Shown: piece after piece, positions 45,067 to 55,100 of the stretch
Position numbering within the stretch: position 1 is the first letter of the stretch
Layout of the letters: every line of letters starts with the position of its first letter
Source: Proales similis
Taxonomy: Eukaryota > Rotifera > Eurotatoria > Ploima > Proalidae
NCBI GenBank assembly: GCA_019059635.1
Contig: JAGVRJ010000007.1
Location: 1,116,001-1,180,000 of the forward strand
Direction of reading: 5' to 3'
Length of the DNA stretch: 64,000 nt
Translations under genes and position numbers: made by a program
The notes under the pieces: model-generated
Databases searched by the model: none
What the model was told of the DNA's origin: nothing
The model's input: only the letters and a program-made list of their open reading frames with translations

Positions 45067-45658
45067 ACTCGCACCATTTCAAACAGATTCAACATCAAGT
45101 TCAAACATATTCATTCTAGCGTCACATTCCGTTTGCCACACTTAACCTTCTACCGCCAGAGCTGATCCATTCAAAAAAAAAATAATTGTGTACATTTACG
45201 CAATGATGCATTTTCGCTGCATCCGCCAACATGCGACCAAATGTTTTCGCCTTTTTTTTGTTGACCAAGCAAAACCGAGCAGAACGTCCCGCCACTATCC
45301 GGTCAATGGTTTTGCTTACTCTCGTCAACATTTCTTTGTTTTGCTTTTATTATTCTCCTTTTAATTTAAAGAGTTCAAGCAGAGCCTTATAAAATAAAGC
45401 GTTAAAGAGCTCCAGGTCTTTGGCAGGCCTCAGAATTGGGTTTTAGAAATAGACTAGATAGACAGTCAGGCGATTGAACCGCCAAGACCAGGGCAAGACG
45501 CTTGCTTCCTCCAGTCTGACGATTGAATGAACGATAATATGGTCTCTTGACTCCAATTTAGTGGCCATAATGTCAGTTGAAGTAAATCTTGTGGCAAGTA
45601 AATTGTGCTCGCAATGTTCGCATCTCTGACGTCTGATTCAAGTCCCTTACCGGCCAAG
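45067..45658. other. Spacer holding duplicated HMGB 3' flank and ATRX 5' flank
   Basis: The part at about 45350-45412 resembles 46976-47036. The part at about 45595-45658 resembles 47190-47268 just upstream of ATRX (shared words AAGTAAATT and TCTGATTCAAGTC, and the start context CAAG-ATGGA-CC). These are the two flanks of a tandem duplication. Confidence 0.7.
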
Positions 45659-46819
45659 ATGGATCCGTCCTCTGTTCTCATCTGGGAATTCGATCAGTTT
45701 TTCCGACTCGGCAGCCGAATTGAAAAGCGCATTTCCATTCTAGCAAATGAGCTCGCAGAGATACGCGAGGAATTCAAAAGTTTCAGCCAGCTGGGTCAAG
45801 ATTTTAAGAAAAGGCTTGAGTTTGACATGGAAAAATCTGCATCGACAGGCAATGACAGTTCAGCAGACAATTTTGAATCTATAATTGAATCAGAAAGCAC
45901 TTGCCAGGAAGAAGAGATGATGCAAACCATCGACGCCCAGTTTGCTAGTGAAGAGGAGGGGCAGCCAGAGAATTCGATCGATCGCTGGTCATGCCAATCA
46001 GAAAATCAAGAAGCTGTGGGAACAGTCGGAGATAAGCTTAAGCAAATAATTAAGCAAAGAGCACCAAGCAGCGATGCAGACGGTCATCAATATTCTGAGG
46101 CAACGGTGATATCTCAAAAAACAGAAAGACGACTAGTTGACGTTCAAAATAATTATCAAACTATGCCACCTGAGCAGGTAAGCATCTAAGAGTAAAGCTC
46201 TTTGCGCTTGAAATCCGTTTTATTCTTAGAACTCGATTGTGCAAAGTTGAGCACTAACGAACTCAAGAGCAAAAAGCCCAAAGGGCGAAGCTCTGCCTAC
46301 ACATTTTTTGTTCAAACATACCGTGGAGAGCAACGCAAGGAGCGCCCCAATGAGAACGTCAATATCACTGAGTTTTCGAAAAAGTGTGCCGAGCACTGGA
46401 AGCAGTTGAATGAGGATGAGAAGAAGCAGTTTTCTGAAATGGCCCAGAAAGACAAGCAGCGATATGATCGAGAGATGGCCTCATACATTCGACCACCTTG
46501 GGAAGGCAGACGAAAGCGAAAGAAGAAGGACCCGAACGCGCCCAAGCGGCCACTGTCAGCTTTTTTCCTCTTTTGCCAGGACGAACGACCCGCAGTGAAG
46601 GCAGTTTATCCGAACTACTCGGTTGGCGAGGCAGCCAAGGAGCTGGGCGAGCGCTGGAACAAAGTGAGCGCAGAGACCAAGGCCAAGTACGAGGCCAAGG
46701 CGCAAGAGGACAAGCATCGCTACGAGAAGGAAATGACCAAGTACAAGAACAAGCAGTCGGGCGCGGCTGCCTCGATTGACCATGTTGACGACGATGACGA
46801 AGAGGAGGACGACGAGTAA
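45659..46819 (+). CDS. Chimeric gene: ATRX-like N-terminus fused to HMGB body
   Basis: Exons 45659-46177 and 46247-46819 join in phase 0 to 363 aa. Exon 1 (173 aa) is homologous to the N-terminus of the ATRX gene downstream: NELAEIREEFKSFSQLGQ matches SELAEINQEFSTFRQLGQ, and MMQTIDAQF matches VMQTIGTQF. It is acidic with a likely coiled coil. Exon 2 (190 aa) has two HMG boxes, the [14 protein letters not shown] linker and an acidic tail DDDDEEEDDE. Box B DNA follows HMGB copy 2, but the last 120 nt and about 20 nt past the stop follow copy 1. AATAAA at 47019-47024. The gene sits exactly between its two parents. Splicing of the two exons is predicted, not proven; the acceptor (TGCAAAG) is weak. 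Confidence 0.75.
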
Positions 46820-47268
46820 GCATACTGGCCCCTCCGATTATCTATTTTCAATATTTTCCTATTTTTACAAAATTGTATTTTAATTTGTACCGAAATTAAA
46901 ATTGGACCGATTAATATTTCTGCCATTTTGTGTTGGGATCAGACCGAGAAAAGCCCGATGCGTTCGACGGCTCAGTTATTCCCCTTTTAATATGAAAAGC
47001 TTAAGCAGAACCTTGTAAAATAAAGTGTCTAAGAGCCAGCTCAAAAAGTTTTAGGCAGTTTTCGATCCGGATTAATAGGCTGCTGTTTAGGCTGCCAGGC
47101 CAAGAACGGGCGCTTCAATCTACCGACAATGGAATCAAAGGCAAAATGGTCACTCACTCGAATGCGCTGTTCATAATGAGCATGTTTTGACAAGTAAATT
47201 ATGCCCTCGATGTTTGCATGTAACTATCTTGGACGGCCTCGTCTGATTCAAGTCTCAAACAGCCAAGG
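46820..47268. other. 3' UTR of the chimera and ATRX upstream region
   Basis: Shares its order of sequence with 45067-45658: HMGB-type poly(A) region (AATAAA at 47019) followed by ATRX-type 5' leader. This is the second copy of the duplicated junction. Confidence 0.7.
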
Positions 47269-50200
47269 ATGGACCCGCTCCCGGTTACATCCCTGATCGT
47301 TGAAAATTTGGTCGAGCCTCAAAAGCGTTCGACTGAAACAGCACATTCTGCAGACCGAAATGAAGGAAATTCGCACAAAGCTGTCGAAGAGCCTGTCGAT
47401 ATTAGCAGCCAGTCGGAAATTGCAGCCAAGCCCATTCATTCGATCGCTTCTGTTCTCATCGAGCAGTTTGATCAATTGTCTCGAATCGGCGATCAACTTG
47501 AGACACGCCTGTCGAATTTGGCGAGCGAGCTCGCAGAGATAAATCAGGAGTTCAGCACGTTCAGACAGCTGGGTCAAGAGTTGAAGAAAAAGCTCGAGTG
47601 TTGTGTGCATGTATCTGCATCGGCAGACAGAGCAGACAATTCAACAGGAAGCTCTGAATCTCTGATGGAAAGTCCTTCTCAGCAGTCGGAAGAGGTGGTC
47701 ATGCAAACCATTGGCACCCAGTTCGGCAGTGACGAGCACGACAACTCAAACGACTTGTTGTCAACTCAATCGGACAATGAAGAAGCTGAGCAAAGAGCCA
47801 AGCAGAAATTTAAAGAAATAATGAGCCTTGTTGTACTGAGCAGTGATCAAGAAGATGAAGAAATTTCAGAGCCAGCAGTGCCAGTCATCAAGACGGAAGA
47901 GCAAGAAATTCAGAATGATTCGGAAACGGCCAATCAAGAGCTGGAGCCAGCTCCACATTCGATTGAGGCTGCATTCAGACAGGATCCTAAACTTGCTCTT
48001 GAATGCCGAGTTGTCATCTCGAAAGAAGAGAGATCCAAATGTCAGCTGCTGCGCATGAGCAAGGAGACGACCAGGAGTCGACGATTCTCTGACGACTTGA
48101 CCAATATCGACCTTCGGCTTCCGCAAATGAACGTGTCAAAAAGCAGCAGCTCGCTTAGCTCTATGAACAAGAGAGCAGAAAAGCGAGCAGTTTCAAGCAT
48201 GTCGGAGGAAAGTGAAGACCAACTCGGCGTTGATTTAGAAAATGTGAACGATCTGCCCGACATGAATCCGGACTCAGAAGGCGAGTCAAAGCGGCGGCTA
48301 GAAGAGCTCATGGAACTTGACGGCGAAGACAGTGAACAGAGTGAAGAGGCAGACCAGAACTCGGAAGACAGTGCGCGTAATCTGTCGTCGTCAAAAACCA
48401 CCCAAGAGTCAAAGAGCAGTGAAGCCAGCTCGTCGAAATCGACCGTACGCATCGAAGGATCCGGAGTGAACGTTGAATCGCTCAACGAGACTCTAGTCCC
48501 TGAAGAGACAAGCGGTTCAGAAGAGCAGCCCACTCGGTCGAGGTCAACAAAAAGAGTGAATCCGTTTTCGAGCAGTTCGACCAGCTCGTCAGACGAGGAG
48601 TTCTCGTACAGAAATCAGCTCTACAGAAATAGCCTGCTCGGCAAAAGACAAAAGAGGAGTCCCAAGAAGCGACAGAGAAATCTGAAAAGAGTTGTGAAAA
48701 CCGAAGACTCCACTTCTGCGTTCAGTGAGACGACCAATGATCAGTCCGAGGAGGTCGAGGAGCTATTCAGCTCTGGCGATGGTTCCAGCGACGTGATCGA
48801 AATAGACGAAAGTGAACTGAAAGATGACTCGGCAAAGCCGAAGCGACCGAAATTAAGAAATTTAATGAACCAGGACAAGCTGCAGAAATCAACTGTGAAC
48901 GCCGAAAAAGCAGAGCGAGAACGCAAGAAAAGAATTGAAGCGAAAGAAAAGCTGGAGAAAAGCGTCCAGCCTGTGGACGGCTTGTATCTGGACATTGACT
49001 CGAAAACCAAAGAGCGCCTGCTTCAAGTTGAGCCTGGCATCGCCAAAAACCTCAAGCCGCATCAAGTCGAGGGAGTCAAATTCATGTTCGACTCGTGCTA
49101 CGAGTCGGTCGAGGCTGTTCAGCGTGGCGAGCCAGGCGGTGGATGCATTCTCGCTCATTGCATGGGCTTGGGCAAAACGCTTCAAGTGGTCGCGCTTGTG
49201 CACACAGTTCTGAACAACAGCGAGGCAACAGACACTCGGCATGTGATCATCATCATGCCCAAGAACGTGTTGCAGAACTGGCGCACTGAATTTCAAAAGT
49301 GGACCAGACCCTGCAGGAAGCAAATAAAAATATTCTCCGCGCTGGACAACTTCAGCAAAAGCGATCGCAACCAGAGCCAGAACAGCGAGCTGTTAAAATG
49401 GGACCGTCAAGGTGGCGTCTACTTGATCAATTATACCCGATTCGCCAACATAATGATAAAGCAGAGTCACGAGCGGCTTAAGGAAATACTGAAATCGACG
49501 CCCGATTTGCTAATATGCGACGAGGGCCACCTGCTCAAGTCGGATCAGACAAACAACTCAAAGTCGATCAATATGGTGGAGACTGCGCGACGAATTGTGC
49601 TTACAGGCACGCCGCTGCAGAACAATTTGAAAGAGTATCACTGCATGGTGTCAATAGTGAAGCCCAACCTGCTCGGCAACGCCAAAGAGTTTAACAATCG
49701 CTTCGTGAACCCGATCAAATACGGCCTTCACAAGGACTCGACAGAGTCGGACGTTCGTCTGATGAAGAAAAGGGCTCATGTGCTTCATGACACCCTGAGC
49801 GGCTGTGTTCAACGTCGAGACTACAACCTGATCAGAGACTCGCTGCCGGACAAATACGAGTACGTGATATCGATCAGGCTGTCCGAGCACCAGGTGCAGC
49901 TCTATCGTCTCTACTTGCAGCGAGTGAGAGGCATAAACGAGGAGAACTCGGCCGACGCCAGCAACTTTGCGCTCAAGAACAAACTCTTCCAGGACTTTGC
50001 CAATTTGTATTCGGTGTGGACGCATCCGTGGATTGTGCGCTTGCGATACGAAAAGCTCAAGCTGAAGCGGAAACTGAGCGAAGCGCGCAAGAAGAATCAG
50101 ATTTTAGACGGCGACGAAGAGCAGTTGAACGATCCATTGCTGAACAACGATCCGCTGCTCAGCAACGGCAACGACAATCAGCTCGACTCGACTCAAACAG

Positions 50201-51486
50201 AGCTGGCCGACATTCCTTGGTGGAATCAGTACATAAATGACGAGCACGAGCACGTGTTTGAGATCGCGCCCAAGTTCATGGTGCTCGAGCATATTCTGAA
50301 AATTTGCAAGGCGAAAAAAGACAAGCTTCTTGTGTTTAGCTATTCGCTGATGACACTCGACGCCATTCAGCGATTCCTGGCGCAGCTCAGCGCCCGAAGC
50401 GGCGAACAATGGGAAAAGGAGAAGGACTTTTACCGGCTGGACGGAAGCACGGACGTTCATCATCGAGAGAAAATCATAAAGCAATTCAACAGAGCAGAAA
50501 ATGAACGCGGCCGTCTGTTTCTCATTTCGACCAAGGCGGGCGGCGTGGGCATCAACTTGGTGGGCGCCAATCGCTGTGTCATATTCGACGCCTCCTGGAA
50601 CCCATCCGACGACAATCAGTCTATATTTCGCGTATTTCGCTTTGGCCAAACCAAAAACGTTTACATCTACCGCTTTCTGGCCCAAGGCACCATGGAGGAA
50701 AAGATCTACCAACGCCAAGTGACCAAGCTGTCGCTCTCTCAACGCGTAATCGACGAGCACCAGCTGGACAGGCATTTCACGAGTCAGCAACTGCGCGAGC
50801 TCTACAACTTTCAGCCGGACGAGAATCACGACTCAACGGGCGCGATGCGCTTCAAGATGCCCGACGACGACTTGCTCAAGCAAGTCCTCACCGAATGCAA
50901 GAGCCTGGTGGCCGACTACCACGAGCATGACTCGTTACTGGAGAATCGACTCGACGAGGGCCTCAGCGAGGAGGACCGCATCAGCGCCTGGGCCGAGTAT
51001 GAAGCTGAGAAAAGGAACGAGGCTCAAGTAGCCAGCTACAACGCTCAAGTAGCCGGCTACAACGCTCAATTGAGCCAGGACGCTCTGATGCAGCAATTGC
51101 ACGCACGTCTGCCCAACGCGCCTTGGAACCAGCCTATTCTGCCCGCGCTCGACCCGCAGTTTCAGAGATTTATGAACGCCAACATGAACTTGAACATGAA
51201 TATAGAAATGTTAAAATCGCTGGTCGCCTCCAGGCAAGCTAATGCTCTTCACGAGCATCACAGAAACCAGAACACTAATCGACCAATAGGAGCGAATAAT
51301 GTGCCTCGAGACATCGCAGAGCTGCCAAGAGACCAGCTACCGCCGCCATCCGATCTACGCATGGTATATCCGACCAGAATCAGACTGCCGGTGCCTGACG
51401 CCAACATGCCTGTGTCAATAGTGCACCTTCGCAACTCATTTCTCAATGAAAATCGCACTGACGCAAACGATGCAACTACCAATTGA
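47269..51486 (+). CDS. ATRX: ATRX/XNP-type SNF2 chromatin remodeller, intronless
   Basis: ATP-dependent chromatin remodelling helicase-like enzyme. A single exon encodes 1,405 aa. The acidic, Ser-rich N-terminal 560 residues have a coiled-coil-like segment near 75-105. SNF2 ATPase lobe 1 carries Walker A MGLGKT (Lys636), the ATRX-typical DEGH box (Asp751) and LTGTPLQNNLKEYH. Lobe 2 spans about 1005-1140 with LLVFSYSLMTLDAIQ, STKAGGVGINLVGAN and IFRVFRFGQTKNVYIYRFL. No ADD zinc-finger domain is present, as in Drosophila XNP. The Gln/Asn/Met-rich C-terminus has the near-repeat QVASYNAQVAGYNAQ. AATAAA at 51569-51574, convergent with CAMSAP. The N-terminus is duplicated in the upstream chimera. 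Confidence 0.95.
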   Translation: MDPLPVTSLIVENLVEPQKRSTETAHSADRNEGNSHKAVEEPVDISSQSEIAAKPIHSIASVLIEQFDQLSRIGDQLETRLSNLASELAEINQEFSTFRQLGQELKKKLECCVHVSASADRADNSTGSSESLMESPSQQSEEVVMQTIGTQFGSDEHDNSNDLLSTQSDNEEAEQRAKQKFKEIMSLVVLSSDQEDEEISEPAVPVIKTEEQEIQNDSETANQELEPAPHSIEAAFRQDPKLALECRVVISKEERSKCQLLRMSKETTRSRRFSDDLTNIDLRLPQMNVSKSSSSLSSMNKRAEKRAVSSMSEESEDQLGVDLENVNDLPDMNPDSEGESKRRLEELMELDGEDSEQSEEADQNSEDSARNLSSSKTTQESKSSEASSSKSTVRIEGSGVNVESLNETLVPEETSGSEEQPTRSRSTKRVNPFSSSSTSSSDEEFSYRNQLYRNSLLGKRQKRSPKKRQRNLKRVVKTEDSTSAFSETTNDQSEEVEELFSSGDGSSDVIEIDESELKDDSAKPKRPKLRNLMNQDKLQKSTVNAEKAERERKKRIEAKEKLEKSVQPVDGLYLDIDSKTKERLLQVEPGIAKNLKPHQVEGVKFMFDSCYESVEAVQRGEPGGGCILAHCMGLGKTLQVVALVHTVLNNSEATDTRHVIIIMPKNVLQNWRTEFQKWTRPCRKQIKIFSALDNFSKSDRNQSQNSELLKWDRQGGVYLINYTRFANIMIKQSHERLKEILKSTPDLLICDEGHLLKSDQTNNSKSINMVETARRIVLTGTPLQNNLKEYHCMVSIVKPNLLGNAKEFNNRFVNPIKYGLHKDSTESDVRLMKKRAHVLHDTLSGCVQRRDYNLIRDSLPDKYEYVISIRLSEHQVQLYRLYLQRVRGINEENSADASNFALKNKLFQDFANLYSVWTHPWIVRLRYEKLKLKRKLSEARKKNQILDGDEEQLNDPLLNNDPLLSNGNDNQLDSTQTELADIPWWNQYINDEHEHVFEIAPKFMVLEHILKICKAKKDKLLVFSYSLMTLDAIQRFLAQLSARSGEQWEKEKDFYRLDGSTDVHHREKIIKQFNRAENERGRLFLISTKAGGVGINLVGANRCVIFDASWNPSDDNQSIFRVFRFGQTKNVYIYRFLAQGTMEEKIYQRQVTKLSLSQRVIDEHQLDRHFTSQQLRELYNFQPDENHDSTGAMRFKMPDDDLLKQVLTECKSLVADYHEHDSLLENRLDEGLSEEDRISAWAEYEAEKRNEAQVASYNAQVAGYNAQLSQDALMQQLHARLPNAPWNQPILPALDPQFQRFMNANMNLNMNIEMLKSLVASRQANALHEHHRNQNTNRPIGANNVPRDIAELPRDQLPPPSDLRMVYPTRIRLPVPDANMPVSIVHLRNSFLNENRTDANDATTN

Positions 51487-52123
51487 ATGAACCGAATCGA
51501 AAATGCTCTCCGATGTAGATAGTTAATTTAAAGCTTCGTTTTTTCTAGATCGTATTTGTATGTGTAAAAATAAAAACTCACCTGTGTACGAGCTTGCCTA
51601 GAATAGAGTCACGAAATTGAATGAGCCCCAACCGCCAATCAACTGTTAACAATTATCCAGCCAGTGCCAAATTCAATGTTTGCTTGGATTTTATTTTGTT
51701 CGTTTGGCTTGAAATAAAATTAAAATAAAAAAACAAAACAAAACCAAAGAGACCATTTTGAGTAAAATTAAAAGCGGTGTGAGAAATAGAACAGAGAAGA
51801 TTTGGGAAATAAATAGCCAATGAGAGAGTGTGTTGGCAGAAGGATGGTGGCTAGGCAATTGAGACCATCACCATGATGAGGCTGATCACGATTTTTTAAG
51901 CAGAGATTGAAAACGTTTTATTTGAAAAAATACTTGACCTCCAACGGTTGTTGCGCTCCGACTCGTCTAGATTCATGTTGTGGCGAGTTGTTGAACGCAA
52001 TCAATCCAAAGGAGTTGCTTTTCTGAGAATTGGACGCAGATCTTAATTGAGACAACTCTTTTCCTGTCTCTTTCTTTCGGATGAGTCTGATGCTTTGTTT
52101 GATTTACAATCTATCATATGAAA
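51487..52123. other. Convergent 3' ends of ATRX and CAMSAP
   Basis: ATRX poly(A) signal at 51569. Minus-strand AATAAA candidates lie near 51690-51720 and 51917 (plus TTTATT). A low-complexity A/C-rich stretch is at about 51715-51750. No gene. Confidence 0.5.
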
Positions 52124-55100
52124 TCAGCGTCTGTAGTTGGCGACGCCGTTTAGAGGCGATGACAATGCGCTTTGGTTTGAATAGCCGATTGTGTTGGGAA
52201 CGGCTGCGCTCGGTTTCTTGCTCGACCAAAATATGCTGTGGATGGTGACCGCATCGCATTGCACACTTAAATGCTTGGTCGGCACGGGCGAGAACTGTTT
52301 CCCGCCGGAGTTGTACCTTTGAAGGCAAGCGGACGCATTAGATATATGTCATAAAGTCAGCACTGGCCCGTCTGCTTACTTGTAATATTTCTCGATCATG
52401 TCTTCGGTGATTTTGGCCGGACCTTGGCCAGTTATTTTCTCCAAATAGTCCGTCTCGCTTGTGTAGGAGTAGATGGCTCGGTATTGAAGGTGGTAGTCGC
52501 GAAACAGAATCACAAAGTGACGCGCATCTGATGCTTCAATTTCCTAATTGAAAATGAGGTCGTTTGAAACAACTGTGTATTGCACTGTAGCGAGAAGATA
52601 AATCACCTCGAGCACTTGCTTACGAGCCGGCGCATTCACTGTGCCTGCAAGCACCAGCTGATTGAGTGAGTTGACAATCGTCAATTTGTTATTCTTGCCC
52701 GTCAGGCGCTTGTAGAGCTTCGGACCTTCAATTCAAAATTTTTTTAATTTTAGATCAAGACGAGTGTTAGAGACTAGAAGTATAGAACTAAATCTAACAG
52801 TTAGAGGAAATGGATCATTCACAATATCGATAAATTCGATAAGCGCACGAACAAGGTCACCGCAACAACAAAAACCATCAAGTCCGACACAGGGCACACT
52901 CAAGCAGCTTACCACTGTATTCTTGTGTTAAAGTTTCAAACGACTTTTCAGGTCGCGGCGAGCTCAGGCAACAATTCTGATCTGACTTATTGACTCGTTT
53001 GCGTCGTTCAACTGTGGCATAGATTCTGCTCTTGTCGAGCGAACTGCGCGAGCTGAACGACACCGAGCTGGGCATTGTAGATGTGAAATTATTTTTCCTA
53101 TGATGATATTTCTGCTGCCCTGCGCTCTCTTCGCTAATCTGAGTCATTGTCGTCGAGGCTAAAGAAACAAAGCCGGGTCATCGGGTGGTTAATTTCTAGC
53201 TAGTTTTGACGGCGGAGGGGGCAACTTGTCCAAGACGGGAGCAGGATTATAAGTGACTGAGGTAGGAAGCAGGAGACAGGTCAAAGGGACGAGCAGTGTT
53301 ACTACCTGGCTTTGGAGTCATGCTCTGATCGGCTGAATGCAATGAGTAGGCAAAGAGCGAAGGGGAGTCGATTGACTTGGAGCAGGTGCCAACCGGCGAC
53401 GGAGCGGTTTGGCTCAGCCAGCTGCCCACAATCGAATGAGAGGATACGAGCGCGCTCTCGCGTCTGCTCTCGTCGCCTTTGCACAAACTCATTGCACTCA
53501 TGCCGGCTGCTCTCTGCAGCAGACGATAGAATTCAGATTTGTGACTATTTAGGGCCGCAGCTTCTTCCTTGTCGCCAGTTTCAAACACTTGAAAACAACA
53601 AAAGCAAAATTCACAAACGCAAGTGAACAAGACAGATAACAGCAAAACACTAAAAGTTCAGAACTGAGGCGATAAGTAAAGAAAGGAGCAGCGACAAACC
53701 TGAAAACGTGTTCGATTGCTCCCAATTGTTGTTGTTGTTTGCCTTTACGATTGGAGTTCGCATTTGAGACGGCACCGACTGTATTTGGGCAGTTTTGAAC
53801 GGCATTCGATTTATTGTTTGGCAGTTGGGAATTTCATGGCCATTCGACTCGTCCGTCATGTAGCCGACTTGATGGTCCGGCTCTGCTCCCAGATTTCGCT
53901 CTAGATATTCGTAATCGTCAAAGTCCAAGTTGTGATGGTTCATACGCTGGCTGGGCGACGTGGAGCTGTTCAGTTTGCTTACGGCGCTCATCAGAGGGCC
54001 CATTGACTTGTGCTTGGCATTTATAGAGTTCGGAGACGAAGTTGAGGTGTCAGTCGATGAGACACTGACCGCCTCCATGTCGTAGACGCCGCCGCCGATC
54101 GCAGTCGTATTTGATCGCATTTTGGCGCTTCTTGGACGATTATCTTGACTCAGCATAAAGCCATCGCCGTTCATGCTCGTTCTTCTCAATATCGAATGCT
54201 CGTCGTTAATACCATCAACGTCGACTGACTCATTGTTCTTGCCCGAGTCGCTCAAGTTTAGCATGCTGCCCACGTAGAAGCCTTTGGTCAAGTAGCCTTG
54301 GGTGTCGGTGACTCCGTTGGCGATCAGGAACTCTTCGACATTTCGCGGAGTTCTATGCCGCGGAGTGTGACGAGACTGCGCCAGATCGTTGAGGAAAAAC
54401 GAAGAGCCGTAACGAGAGCTGTTCGACTGCCGTCCCGCTGGCTGCTCATTGTACTTCATGAAGGAGGCAGAGGAGGCTAGCGGCGTCGGAGCGTTTATTG
54501 AACGGCCCGGCTCTTGGCTCGTCACGGGCATGCTAGCTGCTGCTGCCACGTTGGCCACATTGCTCAGTGAAAATGTTCGATTCATTTTGCGGAGAGAGCT
54601 GATCGTCGGTCGAGCGCACGACGGAGGCCGCATTGGTCGACTGGAACGCTTCACGGTCGGCGTCTGGTTCAAATTGGTCGTGCTGTGGTAGGCTGCAAAG
54701 TGAACATTGTTTAACGCTCAACACCACAAACAACATGCAAAGAAACAAGGAAAGGCTCATGCGTTAGGCAACAACACAACCAGACAATTCGCCGCAGCCC
54801 TAATTTGGTCGGAACAAATTCGCGCAAGTAGGACGGACAATGAGGTGAGGACGAGGACAAGTGGTGGGACCTTTTTTTTAAATCAACTGGCCACTTACTT
54901 TTCATGTTGGTGCCCGACTGCTCAGAGAGGATGGAGGCCGAGTCGTCTAGCTGTCGTCTCAGTCGATTGGTCGAATGGAATCGCTTCGCGTTCAGCAGAC
55001 TTTGTACATTGCCGAACTCGGACAAGTGGCTCTCTTGCTCGAGCTGCTTTTTCTTGTCGATATACGCCTGGAAGATGGTCTCCTTTCGAAGCTTCTCGGT

